A stretch of DNA of 64,000 nt from Fibrobacterota bacterium (GTDB lineage Bacteria > Fibrobacterota > Chitinivibrionia > Chitinivibrionales > Chitinispirillaceae). Below are positions 27,412 through 36,861 of this stretch, piece by piece. The notes under the pieces were generated by a model. The model had not been told where the DNA came from. It saw only the letters and a list, made by a program, of their open reading frames with translations, and made no database searches. Location: the NCBI GenBank assembly GCA_023459055.1, contig JAEWVR010000009.1:62001-126000 (forward strand), written 5' to 3'. Position 1 is the stretch's first letter, and each line of letters opens with the position of its first letter. Made by a program: the position numbers and the translations under genes.

Positions 27412-29487
27412 ATGAAAAAGTACTGTTTTCTATATGTGATTGTAATGATAACTTTTTTTTGTGCAACGGTACAATCGGAAACCACGGTTTATTCTTATAA
27501 GACAGATACGATTCGTGATCCGTCATCTCAGCGTGATCGGTTATATATCATCCGACCTGAAATCAAACAGGAATATCCGTGTGTACTTTTCTGTCCTCGT
27601 TTTGGTAGTGACAATCCGGCAGATTACCGTGGATTGATTGAGCATATTATCAGTAAAGGTGTCCTTGTAGTATTTCCTGTTTATGAAGCCAATACATTCA
27701 CCCGTCGAAGTGTAGAAGTGGGGCCACGGACCGATGTAATCTTTTCACTCGTCGCGCGTGCAACTAAAAACCTTATCGACACAACAAGGATTGGATTTAT
27801 TGGACATAGTTATGGTGCAGGAATTATTCCTGCAATTGCAACCCGTCTTATGGATCGCACAGGTTGGGGAAGCAATGGATCGTTCATCTATCTCATGTCC
27901 CCATGGTACTATCCGGGTACATCATCGCGAACACTTGAGAACTTTCCTAAATCAACAGATGTCATTGTGCAGGTATTTTACGACGATAACATAAACGATC
28001 CCCGTATCGGTTCCTATTTCTTTCAGATGCTCAAACTTCCATCTAATCAAAAAGAGTTTCTTGTTGTTCCATCACCACCAAATGCAATTCGACATAAAAG
28101 CGATTTTCAGGTTCCACTCAGCGCTGATGCATTTGGGGGTAGTGACGATATCCTTGATAGTGCCGCAATCTACAAAATGATTGATTCTGCATTTGCAGGA
28201 GTTTTCGACAGAAAAAAATCAGCCCACACATTTGCATTCGGGACTGGTTCAACCAGGAAAATTCCTTTAGGAAATCAGGGTGATACATCATTTGTGATGA
28301 TCGCAACTGATAATCCCAGACCATACCTCTCATCCAGACCTTATATTAATTCATGGATTAGCCCGCGCAATCCATTTGTTGATGTCACAAAGTTTCGAAA
28401 AGCACGTCGCATGTACGTTAATTTCAAACGCCAAAAAGTATCCAATCTGCTGGCGTACTCAATTGACAAAAAAAAGCAGGAATCTGCACCGGAAGAGGGT
28501 GATCCGGATATCCTTGACAATCCGATTGACAGCGGTTTCGGAGCGGATGGTTCCTACTCTGTAAAAGCTGATTCAATCATTGACAAAAGGACCGATTTAT
28601 CACCGGCGTATTTTTTCAGACCTGATACCAACGCTACTGTAAAATGGCCGGTAGTTGTGTTACTTCATGGTTATACCGGTCAGGACTACACGTTCTTTGA
28701 ACCCTATATCTCGCATCTGGTAAGCAGAGGTCTGGCGGTATTGTACCCAACCTATCCAAAACTGCCTGTCGCCTCTTCAGAGTCCCGTGTTGATGACAAA
28801 CTTACAATAATAAAAGCAGGTATCGAGCTGCTTTACGAACGATTTGGTGACAATCTGGATACGACCCGCGTCGGAATACAGGGTCAGTCGTTTGGTGGCG
28901 GAATGGTTCCAGCTATAGGCTATCATCTGCTTTCACAACGGGGCTGGGGCTCGAATGGTGCGTATTTATATATGACTGCCCCCTGGTATTGCAGTGGCAT
29001 CAGCAGCACTCAGCTTGCATCACTGCCACAGCATACAAAAATGATAACGATGATTTTCGATGAAGACCGGATCAATGATCATGCAATAGCGGTTGATATT
29101 CACAATTCTATCAAATTACCATCGGAGAGTAAAAACTACATTACCCTCTACAGTGATTCGATTGACGGAATGGTTATGAGGTCTGATCACTATGTCCCCT
29201 ATGGTACACAGTACGTTTACGGACAGGAAAATTATCTTGATTATTACGGAGTTTATCGTATTGGTGATGCACTTGCGGCATACGTTTTTAACGGTTCTGC
29301 GGAAGGAAAAGCAGTTGCGTTCGGTGATGGAAAGGATGGACAGCTGTATATGGGAAAACGAATTGATGACTCACCCGTCAGGCCTGCCCGAACAACCCGT
29401 ACACCAGTCGCAATGCATCCACAGGGAGATTATTTTTATCCATGGGATAACTCGTTGAATCCGAGGAAGCGCGCAAGTAGCAAGTAG
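27412..29487 (+). CDS. Secreted tandem alpha/beta hydrolase (dienelactone hydrolase-like)
   Basis: An ATG at 27412 with upstream GAAGGGAT gives 691 residues starting with a signal peptide (KKYCFLYVIVMITFFCATVQ); the frame is open for 63 bp upstream but that extension lacks a signal sequence. The protein holds two homologous hydrolase domains. Domain 1 has FIGHSYGAGIIPAIA (~129); domain 2 has IQGQSFGGGMVPAIG (~491). Both continue with RGWGSNG/TGWGSNG and a PWYY/PWYC turn, so the gene arose by internal duplication. The stop codon falls inside a CAAGTAG heptamer repeat, so the last few residues are repeat-derived. It is divergent from the kinase at 25514 and convergent with the GH3 gene. Confidence 0.75.
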   Translation: MKKYCFLYVIVMITFFCATVQSETTVYSYKTDTIRDPSSQRDRLYIIRPEIKQEYPCVLFCPRFGSDNPADYRGLIEHIISKGVLVVFPVYEANTFTRRSVEVGPRTDVIFSLVARATKNLIDTTRIGFIGHSYGAGIIPAIATRLMDRTGWGSNGSFIYLMSPWYYPGTSSRTLENFPKSTDVIVQVFYDDNINDPRIGSYFFQMLKLPSNQKEFLVVPSPPNAIRHKSDFQVPLSADAFGGSDDILDSAAIYKMIDSAFAGVFDRKKSAHTFAFGTGSTRKIPLGNQGDTSFVMIATDNPRPYLSSRPYINSWISPRNPFVDVTKFRKARRMYVNFKRQKVSNLLAYSIDKKKQESAPEEGDPDILDNPIDSGFGADGSYSVKADSIIDKRTDLSPAYFFRPDTNATVKWPVVVLLHGYTGQDYTFFEPYISHLVSRGLAVLYPTYPKLPVASSESRVDDKLTIIKAGIELLYERFGDNLDTTRVGIQGQSFGGGMVPAIGYHLLSQRGWGSNGAYLYMTAPWYCSGISSTQLASLPQHTKMITMIFDEDRINDHAIAVDIHNSIKLPSESKNYITLYSDSIDGMVMRSDHYVPYGTQYVYGQENYLDYYGVYRIGDALAAYVFNGSAEGKAVAFGDGKDGQLYMGKRIDDSPVRPARTTRTPVAMHPQGDYFYPWDNSLNPRKRASSK

Positions 29488-29536
29488 CAAGTAGCAAGTA
29501 GCAAGTGGAAAGTAGCAAAGTGGAAAGTGGAAAGTG
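29472..29536. repeat. CAAGTAG-type degenerate heptamer array
   Basis: Five or so CAAGTAG units are followed by GTGGAAA variants, ending at a small palindrome (GAGACGCGTGGCGTCTC). Related arrays lie at 49033-49070 and, in frame, inside recC at 55228-55260. The array overlaps the end of the preceding CDS. Confidence 0.75.
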
Positions 29537-29593
29537 GAGACGCGTGGCGTCTCCTTACTGTCTTGTCACGTGTAACGTGTCACTCGTCACTTC

Positions 29594-31966
29594 TCAATAC
29601 GTCAATCCGTGCCCGTACGGATACATGGGCTGAACTTCCGAATCACCTACATTAATAGGAATCTGCCCGGACTTTGGCCAGGTCATTGAAAGTTTTCCTC
29701 GCGGTTTGTAGTCTCCAAACAGTACATCTGCCACCCCCTGACCTTCAGTGCCGGGAAGCCATGCAGCAACAATCGCGCTACACATGGGTTCGATATCGTC
29801 AATAATAAGTGGCCGTCCGCTTACAATCACTACAACAACCGGGATTTTTGCATCGGAGTAGCTTTTTATCAGGCTGACAATATTTGATGGCACCCGTAAT
29901 TCAGTATCATCACCATACCCTTCAGCGTAGGTTTTTTCTCCAAATACTACGATAGCAACATTTTTACCACTTGTAATTGCACTTGACGGAGAGCTGGTTA
30001 CCTGTGGTGATAACGATTGTATACCCTGAAGAATCGTTGTTCCTGATGTAATCGCACCGCTTCGTCCCTGCCAGTCCATGCTCCATCCACCGCATTGTAA
30101 ACCAATATCATTTGCATGTGTCCCGGACACCACGATGCTCTGTCCCTGTTTCTTAAGTGGAAGAACCGAATTATCATTTTTAAGGACAACCATTGATTGA
30201 CTTACACACTCTTTTGCGACAGCCCGGTGTGATGCCTCCCCGACCATGGGGATAAGTGTTCGGTCTGCTAACGGTTTGTCAAATATTCCAAGGTGATATT
30301 TAACCCGCAGGATTCTTCTCACAGCATCATCAATACGTGAGACTGGTACATCATTTGAATTAACAAGTTTAGTAAGCGTACTGATAAAGGTACGGTACTT
30401 ATTGGGAACCATCACCATGTCAATTCCTGCATTTATACCAAGTTTAATCGCTTCATCGTAAGTCATTGTTTGTGTTGTGTCAATGCCGTCGTAATCAGAT
30501 ACAATAAATCCCTGAAAACCAAGCTCCTTTTTGAGGACATCTGTCAGTAGATAGTTGTGATAGTGCATTTTTGTGCCATTAAAACTACTATATGATGCCA
30601 TCACAGTAGCTACTTCTGCACGTATCGCTGCAATATATCCTGGAAGATGAATCTGTCGTAACTCATCTTCAGAGATGCGGGTATCACCCTGATCCAGATT
30701 GAACTTTACACTTGAATTTAGTGACGTTCCGCCATCACCGACAAAATGTTTTGCACACGCAGCAATCGATGTATTTGACGAAAGGATAGTCCCCTGATAA
30801 CCCCGAACAGCCACATCGGCCATCAGGGATGTCAACTCCGGAGTCTCGGCAAATCCCTCATAGGTCCTTCCCCACCGTTCATCACGGGGAACAGCAATAC
30901 ATGGTGCGAATGTCCACCGGATTCCTGTCGCAGCAACTTCAATTGCCGTTATTTCGGCAGCTTTCTTTACAAGCGCAGGATTCCCGGTACAGCCCATTCC
31001 AATATTATGCGGGAATAGTACTGCATTTTTTAGATTATTATGCCCATGTACGGCATCGACACCGTAAAGGATTGGAATTTTACGAGGTGTTGCGAGTGCT
31101 TCTTTTTGAAAATTGTCAACCATGTCAGCCCATGCTGTGGGAGTATTTTGTGATGGAGTGCTTCCTCCCCCGCTTAGGACCGACCCAAGAAACAGCTCTT
31201 TGATCTCATTTGGTCCAAGTGTTCCACGCTCTGCCTGGGTCATCTGACCAATCTTTTCTGCAAGGCTCATAAGTGCAAGTAGCGAGTCTACTTTATGTTC
31301 AATTACATCCGGTTGAAGAATAACAGTATCCACACTTTCGGCATCAGCAGGAACTACTTTCATTCTCGATGTAAAACCGAATTTTTTAACAGTGATCGTA
31401 TCTGGTTCAGAGAATATACCTAAACGTATACTCTGTGCTACAGGAACACTTCGTAGTGAGTAGTTGCCTGATAGCAGTAATTTTCCGGTTAAGTTTACAT
31501 TATCATACCTGATTGAATACGCAACAACATTATTTCTGATAAATGATGTAATATTAACTGACGATGTATGATTCTGCTCACAGTGCAATTTATTTCTGAA
31601 CAGTGTACGTCCATTTACAGTACTAAGATGAATTTCTGCGTTGGTTGATTTTGGAAACGTTAACGATAGTACTCCTTTATTCACCGTGATAACAACTGCT
31701 GCTGCATGTCTACTAAATTGATTTATTATCGATGTTTTATCAAATCCAAAATTCCCATCTTTATCAGAGAATGTTGTTTGCGAGTACTCTTGTAAAATGA
31801 GATTTCCATCTTTATCATACACATTAGTTGGAGTGTCCGATTTCAGCGTGATCTGTGCATTGGGGATCGGGGAATTATTTATATCAACAATCTTGCCTCG
31901 TATTGATGCATTCGTAGATACTGATATCGCCGCAATTAGAGCAAGTGCAATTATTAGTCGGATCAT
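29594..31966 (-). CDS. Secreted GH3 beta-glucosidase-like enzyme with N-terminal targeting cassette
   Basis: The 790-residue protein has a signal peptide (IIALALIAAISVSTNAS), a carboxypeptidase-regulatory-like domain (~22-90, IRGKIVDINNSPIPNAQITL) and a sandwich module (~95-185). The GH3 N-terminal domain follows (~240-570): IGQMTQAERG, RWGRTYEGFAE, CAKHFVGDGGT, and the nucleophile Asp in GFIVSDYDGID (~489). The C-terminal domain (~590-790) includes VVFGEKTYAEGYGD with the probable acid/base, and it ends PYGHGLTY with no FnIII-like domain. RBS GAGGAAG. Likely role: releasing glucose or xylose from oligosaccharides outside the cell. Confidence 0.88.
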   Translation of the reverse strand: MIRLIIALALIAAISVSTNASIRGKIVDINNSPIPNAQITLKSDTPTNVYDKDGNLILQEYSQTTFSDKDGNFGFDKTSIINQFSRHAAAVVITVNKGVLSLTFPKSTNAEIHLSTVNGRTLFRNKLHCEQNHTSSVNITSFIRNNVVAYSIRYDNVNLTGKLLLSGNYSLRSVPVAQSIRLGIFSEPDTITVKKFGFTSRMKVVPADAESVDTVILQPDVIEHKVDSLLALMSLAEKIGQMTQAERGTLGPNEIKELFLGSVLSGGGSTPSQNTPTAWADMVDNFQKEALATPRKIPILYGVDAVHGHNNLKNAVLFPHNIGMGCTGNPALVKKAAEITAIEVAATGIRWTFAPCIAVPRDERWGRTYEGFAETPELTSLMADVAVRGYQGTILSSNTSIAACAKHFVGDGGTSLNSSVKFNLDQGDTRISEDELRQIHLPGYIAAIRAEVATVMASYSSFNGTKMHYHNYLLTDVLKKELGFQGFIVSDYDGIDTTQTMTYDEAIKLGINAGIDMVMVPNKYRTFISTLTKLVNSNDVPVSRIDDAVRRILRVKYHLGIFDKPLADRTLIPMVGEASHRAVAKECVSQSMVVLKNDNSVLPLKKQGQSIVVSGTHANDIGLQCGGWSMDWQGRSGAITSGTTILQGIQSLSPQVTSSPSSAITSGKNVAIVVFGEKTYAEGYGDDTELRVPSNIVSLIKSYSDAKIPVVVVIVSGRPLIIDDIEPMCSAIVAAWLPGTEGQGVADVLFGDYKPRGKLSMTWPKSGQIPINVGDSEVQPMYPYGHGLTY

Positions 31967-32062
31967 TCTTCCTCCATCTTGTATTTAAAGAATAAGCTCT
32001 TTAAATAATGTATTATAATTAGTGGAAAAATTCCTGACTATCGGTTGAATAATGTTTGTTAG

Positions 32063-32617
32063 TCATTTAAGGTTCTTACTCAAATACTCATCAGTAGTTG
32101 TTACTGTTGCATAGAAATAATTTAACGCAGCCAGAAAACTTGTCTGAACCTGATCTGCATTGACATACTGCCCGTTAACATCAAGATCTTTTGTAGCACA
32201 GGCATCCCCTATTAAAGTGATACTAAATCCATAATCTTTTGCTGCCCGCACAGTTGCATCAATACACATATGGGTCATCATTCCACAGATAGCAAGATCA
32301 ATAATTTCATTGTCCTTTAAATATTCAAATAGTTCAGTATCTCTAAAACTGTTTGGATAGTGTTTGACGATTACTTTTTCAGTTTCAAGAGGCTTTACAG
32401 AATCATGAATTTCAGCACCTTGTGTCCCCGGCAGAAAAAAGGTTGCTGTTGGTCGGGTCGCTATATGCTGTATATGAATAATTGGCAGGTTACTATTTCT
32501 GAATGTTTCCAGAACATTTTTTGCATTGTTACTCGCAGCAAACGATCCTGTAAGTGGCATCGTGCCATGTTCAAAATAATCATTTTGTATGTCGATTATA
32601 AGTAGTGCTTTTTTCAT
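32063..32617 (-). CDS. Isochorismatase-family cysteine hydrolase
   Basis: The 184-residue protein has the family's Asp-Lys-Cys triad: Asp9 in LLIIDIQNDYF, a Lys in VIVKHYPNSF (~85) and a Cys in MMTHMCIDATVRAA (~119). The core also has the cis-peptide segment before MMTHMC. Nicotinamidases and isochorismate hydrolases share this fold; the substrate is not deducible. RBS AGGAAC. It is monocistronic, with no metabolic neighbour to narrow the reaction. Confidence 0.88.
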   Translation of the reverse strand: MKKALLIIDIQNDYFEHGTMPLTGSFAASNNAKNVLETFRNSNLPIIHIQHIATRPTATFFLPGTQGAEIHDSVKPLETEKVIVKHYPNSFRDTELFEYLKDNEIIDLAICGMMTHMCIDATVRAAKDYGFSITLIGDACATKDLDVNGQYVNADQVQTSFLAALNYFYATVTTTDEYLSKNLK

Positions 32618-32805
32618 TTGATCAAGTTCCTGTCGTTAATGTGAAAAGTAATTGTTTTTAAAAAAAATTACTGTCTTTAGTGCTTTCGAATTTCATCTCG
32701 GTATTTGAATATTATAGTTTATTATGTGACAGTTAAAAGGGGCGAAGAGGAAGAAAATGAGTACCGACCCAATTGACAATTCTGTCCTCACCCACTGTCC
32801 CTCTT

Positions 32806-33627
32806 TTAAAACTTCGATCCATTCCATTCCTCTTCAGCCCAGGCCTGGAGAATGGTATCAATGGTTAATAGCGAACCGGAAGGTATTCTATCGATTTTTT
32901 TTCTGGATAGCTTTACAGAGTTCCATGTAGATGAATAATAGATTTTGCGTGTTTTAAGTAAATCCTTAACTTCACTAAGAGTATCACTGGTGAGCATCGG
33001 AATGATTATTTTCGGTTGTATCTGTTCAATCCATTTTTGGGGATACTCTGATTCAAGATGAACTTCGCCCCATTGACTCAATGTTGACATAAGGAGTACA
33101 TGACATCCTTTGATTTTGGCAAGTTGATCTTCAGTCAGTTCCGGCTGGCCCAGCATACCGAGGTTGACTATTGTCAATCCGCCAGTTTTGACAATGATTA
33201 TAAAGTTGGCTGATGTTTCATTGGAAATCGGCATTGAGATCAGACGAGCTGAAGGGATCGTCTCGATTTTTGCATCTGACAGGTTGAATGTTCCAGTGTT
33301 AAGATGCAGAAGAGGACCTGGAAAGCTGTCAACGAAGTCCGAGTTGAGTGTTTCGATCATATGTCCACTTGTGCCCCGACCACCTGTGCTGCCTGTCCAG
33401 AACCGGGTGAACAGCAGATCATTAGTACTCACCAGACCATCAGCACTGTCTGGGCTGCGTGAGACAGCATGTCCATCGCGTGCGTTTATGTAGACAATAT
33501 GTCCCTGGGGAGTTTCTATTTCATACTGCAGCATGTTACTGAAACGGATAATTACTGACGGCGAACCATATCCATCAAAGATCAGTAACATTATCGAGAC
33601 AAATACAATACTTGTAATGGTTTTCAT
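32806..33627 (-). CDS. Exported metallo-beta-lactamase-like protein, metal site apparently lost
   Basis: The 273-residue protein has a signal peptide (IVFVSIMLLIFDGYGS) and an excellent RBS (GGAGAAG). The pattern is that of a UlaG-like MBL fold: VIIRFSNMLQYEIETPQGHIVYINA, then TNDLLFTRFWTGSTGG, where active members have a H-x-H-x-DH motif, then GGLTIVNLGMLGQP and WIEQIQPKIIIPML. The usual His/Asp ligands are not seen, so it may be a non-catalytic relative that binds ligand. The family call is weak. Confidence 0.45.
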   Translation of the reverse strand: MKTITSIVFVSIMLLIFDGYGSPSVIIRFSNMLQYEIETPQGHIVYINARDGHAVSRSPDSADGLVSTNDLLFTRFWTGSTGGRGTSGHMIETLNSDFVDSFPGPLLHLNTGTFNLSDAKIETIPSARLISMPISNETSANFIIIVKTGGLTIVNLGMLGQPELTEDQLAKIKGCHVLLMSTLSQWGEVHLESEYPQKWIEQIQPKIIIPMLTSDTLSEVKDLLKTRKIYYSSTWNSVKLSRKKIDRIPSGSLLTIDTILQAWAEEEWNGSKF

Positions 33628-33933
33628 GGCTTCTCCTCTTGTCTAATGCATGTCCATTTTGTCACCATTCTATCAAAAACAACTTATTCAAATCTCATGT
33701 TGAGGCATTTAAGACAATTGTCAGCTGTTTTGATTTATATTACTTGCAAGTTTAATATAGTGCCTGCATTGACAGTATACAACTATTCTGATTAAATTTC
33801 CAGAATGACGATCCTCTCCCCTTTCCCGTCTGATCCTGCTATGGATTCAAATACTTAAGCCGGATTTGTAAAGTGTCAATGTTCTACAAAAAAATGCACG
33901 TCTTTTATCACTGAAATTAAGTATACTACCTGT

Positions 33934-34272
33934 ATGACAAACAAACGACCCAATATCTATCATTATAACGACTACAGGAAATACATCGAAGATTTCCAGA
34001 AATGGGCATTTTCTCAGGATCGTAGCTACTCAAAAAGCCATATGACCCGACTTCTCGGTTTACCTAATTCCCGGAGCTTTCTGAGTGATGTTCTACGTGG
34101 AAAACGGATTTCTGCTACCTTTGTTGAGAGATTTATTGTTCTTTTCGGATTTGATCCTGATGAGGCCGGATTTTTTCTTGCGCTTGTACGATTCAATCAA
34201 TGTGAAAATGCATCGGAACTACACCAAGAGCATTCCACTCGTCGTTTACATTTAAAGACCGTATCTGGGTGA
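33934..34272 (+). CDS. Short TIGR02147-like protein (Fibrobacter-type family), probably truncated
   Basis: The 112-residue product begins with the family's N-terminal pattern: IYHYNDYRKYIEDFQKWA, then SYSKSHMTRLLGLPNSRSFL, VLRGKRIS and FGFDPDEAGFFLALVRFNQ. Full members of the family run to about 250-300 residues and continue with a second helical half; here the frame stops soon after. A small palindrome (TGCCGGACAATCCGGCA, 34274-34290) follows the stop. It could be a decayed copy or a short version that retains only the HTH-like part. Family members are a marker for Fibrobacter and relatives. Confidence 0.6.
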   Translation: MTNKRPNIYHYNDYRKYIEDFQKWAFSQDRSYSKSHMTRLLGLPNSRSFLSDVLRGKRISATFVERFIVLFGFDPDEAGFFLALVRFNQCENASELHQEHSTRRLHLKTVSG

Positions 34273-34374
34273 TTGCCGGACAATCCGGCAGCAGCGTACT
34301 GACTGGAGACATCTGGCGTACAGGTATATATCCAAGATGAAAAGAAACTCTTAAATTTTAACAAAGGAGTGCTT

Positions 34375-36735
34375 ATGATACGTAACCTGATGTATTGTGC
34401 ATGGGTTGTTGCACTTTTAGTAAGCTTATCCACTGCCGGGCAGTGGATCGGATTCGGGCAGTCAAATGATTTTAATGAGGATGGAGGAGTATCTTATGTA
34501 ATAGGTCATGATGGAAAGATATTTCTCGTTGGTTACGATCTGGTAGCAGGTGGACAGCCGATCAATAATATTGGCGTTTGGGATGGAATCCGCTGGCGCG
34601 ATACAACCACTGGTATTCCGAGGAATTCTATTCAATCAATATTAATTGACAAAGACGGACAGCTGATTGTATGCGCAGCATTAAAGTCTGATTCTAATAA
34701 ATATGGCGAATACAGAAATTGGTTGATGCGCTGGGATGGTGTTAAATGGAACCCATTAGGTGGAGGACTTGAAGGGGCAATAGCAATGACAATAGATTCT
34801 GCCGGAACAATTTACGCGTGCGCAAAGTTGTATGATGAATTTCCTATCAGGAATGTCACTGTAAAATATAATGGTAATTCCTGGGATACAATTGGGGAAT
34901 ATTTAGACTGCCGTTATGGGAAAATTATATTCGATCATCAGGGTACACTTTGGACGTGTGGTTCATTTGATTATGTTGGTGAGGTACCTGCTGCAGGTGT
35001 AGCCCGCTGGGATGGTAACAACTGGGAACCTATGAGTACTGGCCTGGTGCCACCTGGTACAGGCAATAAAAAAGTTGACGTTCAGAAACTACTTTCGTGT
35101 AAAGAAACGATTTATGCAATGGGTGAATTCTATACTATAGCCCCGGGTAATGTATGCGGATTGGCGAAGTGGGATGGTACCTCCTGGCAGAGTGTAGGTG
35201 ATCTATTGTTTACATCTGTAAACTCAATTGACGCTGATAGCCTTGGGAATTTGTATGTGAGCGGAAGTATAAAAGATTCTCAGGATAGTACACATTGGAT
35301 AGTTGCAATGTGGAACGGTACGCAATGGAAGCAGCTTGGTGAAATGGATGAAGGAATGGGAATACTTATAGTTGATCACTCAGGAAAAGTATACGGATAT
35401 TCGAGTGTGTGTTCGGGGCTGTCAGTCTGGCGTGACAATAAATGGATACCAGCGGCTATCGAAATCGGATTGAACGGACAAGTAAGCTCAATTTTCGTGG
35501 ATTCTATACGCGGGTATGTGTATGTAGGGGGAGATTTTAATGCTGCAGGTGGAACAGTCTTACATGGTGTCGCCAGATGGGATGGGCAGAAATGGGAATC
35601 TTTTGGCAGGGACTCATATCATTCGGTTACAGCAATTACTGGAAATACAAAAGGTGAAATAGTTATAAGTACCTGGGCGAAAAGTTCTCAAGTATTGGTT
35701 CGTTTTTCGGACGGTATATGGGATACCATTGGACAGTTCAACGTACCAGGCAGATGTTATGCACTTGCATATGATGTGACAGATACGCTGCTTTATGCCG
35801 GAGGATCATTCGATTCTATTGGCGGTATAGCTGCACGAAACATCGTCTGTTGGGACGGAACCTCCTGGAAAGCGCTCGGTACGGGCATAAGCGGTGACTA
35901 TGTCGAAGCGATTGTGGCTGACAGAAACTGTAACATTTACGCTGGAGGATCATTTGAGAGAGCCGGATATACAGTTGCACACAATATCGCAAAGTGGGAT
36001 GGTACATCCTGGCAATCCCTTAGTAAAGGTATCCGGAAGGACCCCAGTAGTTTTCACCCTGTCAGTGCGCTGGCGATTGATGATGGTGGAAATCTATATG
36101 CCGGAGGCGAATTCTCAGAGGCAGGATTCGTGGCTGCAAATAATATTGCCCGCTGGGACGGAGCCAGATGGAACTCGCTCGCAGAGGGAATTACTTCTAA
36201 TTTTAATGGAGTTTCAGCACTTGCCCTTAATCCGGCAGGAATTCTCTTTGCCGGAGGGAGTATCTACAGCGCAGGTAATGTATCTGTAAACGGAATTGCA
36301 CAGTGGAATGGGCAACAGTGGAGTTCTCTTGATGAAGGCGTCCAGGGATCTGTATATGCACTTTTTTGCGACAATACCACGTTGCATGTCGGCGGCATTT
36401 TCAATAGGGCTGGCAAATACACATCCTTCAATTTCGCACAGTATCGTTTCGGGGAAACAAAATCACGCACTTTACATATTGACATAAAAACATTGTCAAC
36501 CGTTTCATTCGATAAGCGAAACATGGCATTACTCTTTCACCTCAAAATGAATACCAGTGTGCAAATTGACATTACAAACCTTATGGGTAAAGTGGTAAGA
36601 AGTACGCATGCAAAGCTATCGCGTGGAGACCATCACGTTCCGATCACCACAAATGCTCTTCCGTGCGGGGTATATGTCGCCCGGGTAAGGGCTGGAAGCA
36701 ACATGTCAGCATTCAGGTTTATAATGGAAAGATAG
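34375..36735 (+). CDS. Secreted WDG-repeat beta-propeller-like protein with CTD
   Basis: The ATG at 34375 lies 5 bp after AAAGGAG and gives 786 residues starting with a signal peptide (YCAWVVALLVSLSTAGQW). The body is built of about a dozen repeats of 50-60 residues with the motif WDG-x-x-W followed by DxxGNLYAGGxFxxAG, as in delta-60 and Kelch-like propellers. The last ~85 residues form a type IX-like sandwich (ITNLMGKVVRSTHAK, ALPCGVYVARVRAG). I infer an exported surface protein; the ligand is unknown. The upstream neighbour is the short TIGR02147-like gene, and pairs of such genes are plausible in this lineage. Confidence 0.8.
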   Translation: MIRNLMYCAWVVALLVSLSTAGQWIGFGQSNDFNEDGGVSYVIGHDGKIFLVGYDLVAGGQPINNIGVWDGIRWRDTTTGIPRNSIQSILIDKDGQLIVCAALKSDSNKYGEYRNWLMRWDGVKWNPLGGGLEGAIAMTIDSAGTIYACAKLYDEFPIRNVTVKYNGNSWDTIGEYLDCRYGKIIFDHQGTLWTCGSFDYVGEVPAAGVARWDGNNWEPMSTGLVPPGTGNKKVDVQKLLSCKETIYAMGEFYTIAPGNVCGLAKWDGTSWQSVGDLLFTSVNSIDADSLGNLYVSGSIKDSQDSTHWIVAMWNGTQWKQLGEMDEGMGILIVDHSGKVYGYSSVCSGLSVWRDNKWIPAAIEIGLNGQVSSIFVDSIRGYVYVGGDFNAAGGTVLHGVARWDGQKWESFGRDSYHSVTAITGNTKGEIVISTWAKSSQVLVRFSDGIWDTIGQFNVPGRCYALAYDVTDTLLYAGGSFDSIGGIAARNIVCWDGTSWKALGTGISGDYVEAIVADRNCNIYAGGSFERAGYTVAHNIAKWDGTSWQSLSKGIRKDPSSFHPVSALAIDDGGNLYAGGEFSEAGFVAANNIARWDGARWNSLAEGITSNFNGVSALALNPAGILFAGGSIYSAGNVSVNGIAQWNGQQWSSLDEGVQGSVYALFCDNTTLHVGGIFNRAGKYTSFNFAQYRFGETKSRTLHIDIKTLSTVSFDKRNMALLFHLKMNTSVQIDITNLMGKVVRSTHAKLSRGDHHVPITTNALPCGVYVARVRAGSNMSAFRFIMER

Positions 36736-36800
36736 CATTTTCAGATTGATTAAATAAAATCTGTTTGCAGGTTATCCTGACGCTTCAAGGCAAATTTAAA

Positions 36801-36826
36801 AGGGCACATGACATCAATTGTGCCCT
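36801..36826 (-). terminator. Bidirectional-looking terminator
   Basis: Perfect stem AGGGCACA / TGTGCCCT with a 10-nt loop. On the minus strand it is followed by TTTTAAATTT and serves the HAD gene ending at 36862. It also lies 66 bp after the plus-strand stop at 36735. Confidence 0.7.
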
Positions 36827-36861
36827 ACACTGACAATTACAATTTGTAAATATACCGTAGT

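Noticed and set aside
29472..29536. Heptamer array considered as a CRISPR array
   Set aside because: Units are 7 bp, contiguous and without spacers. No cas genes are nearby.
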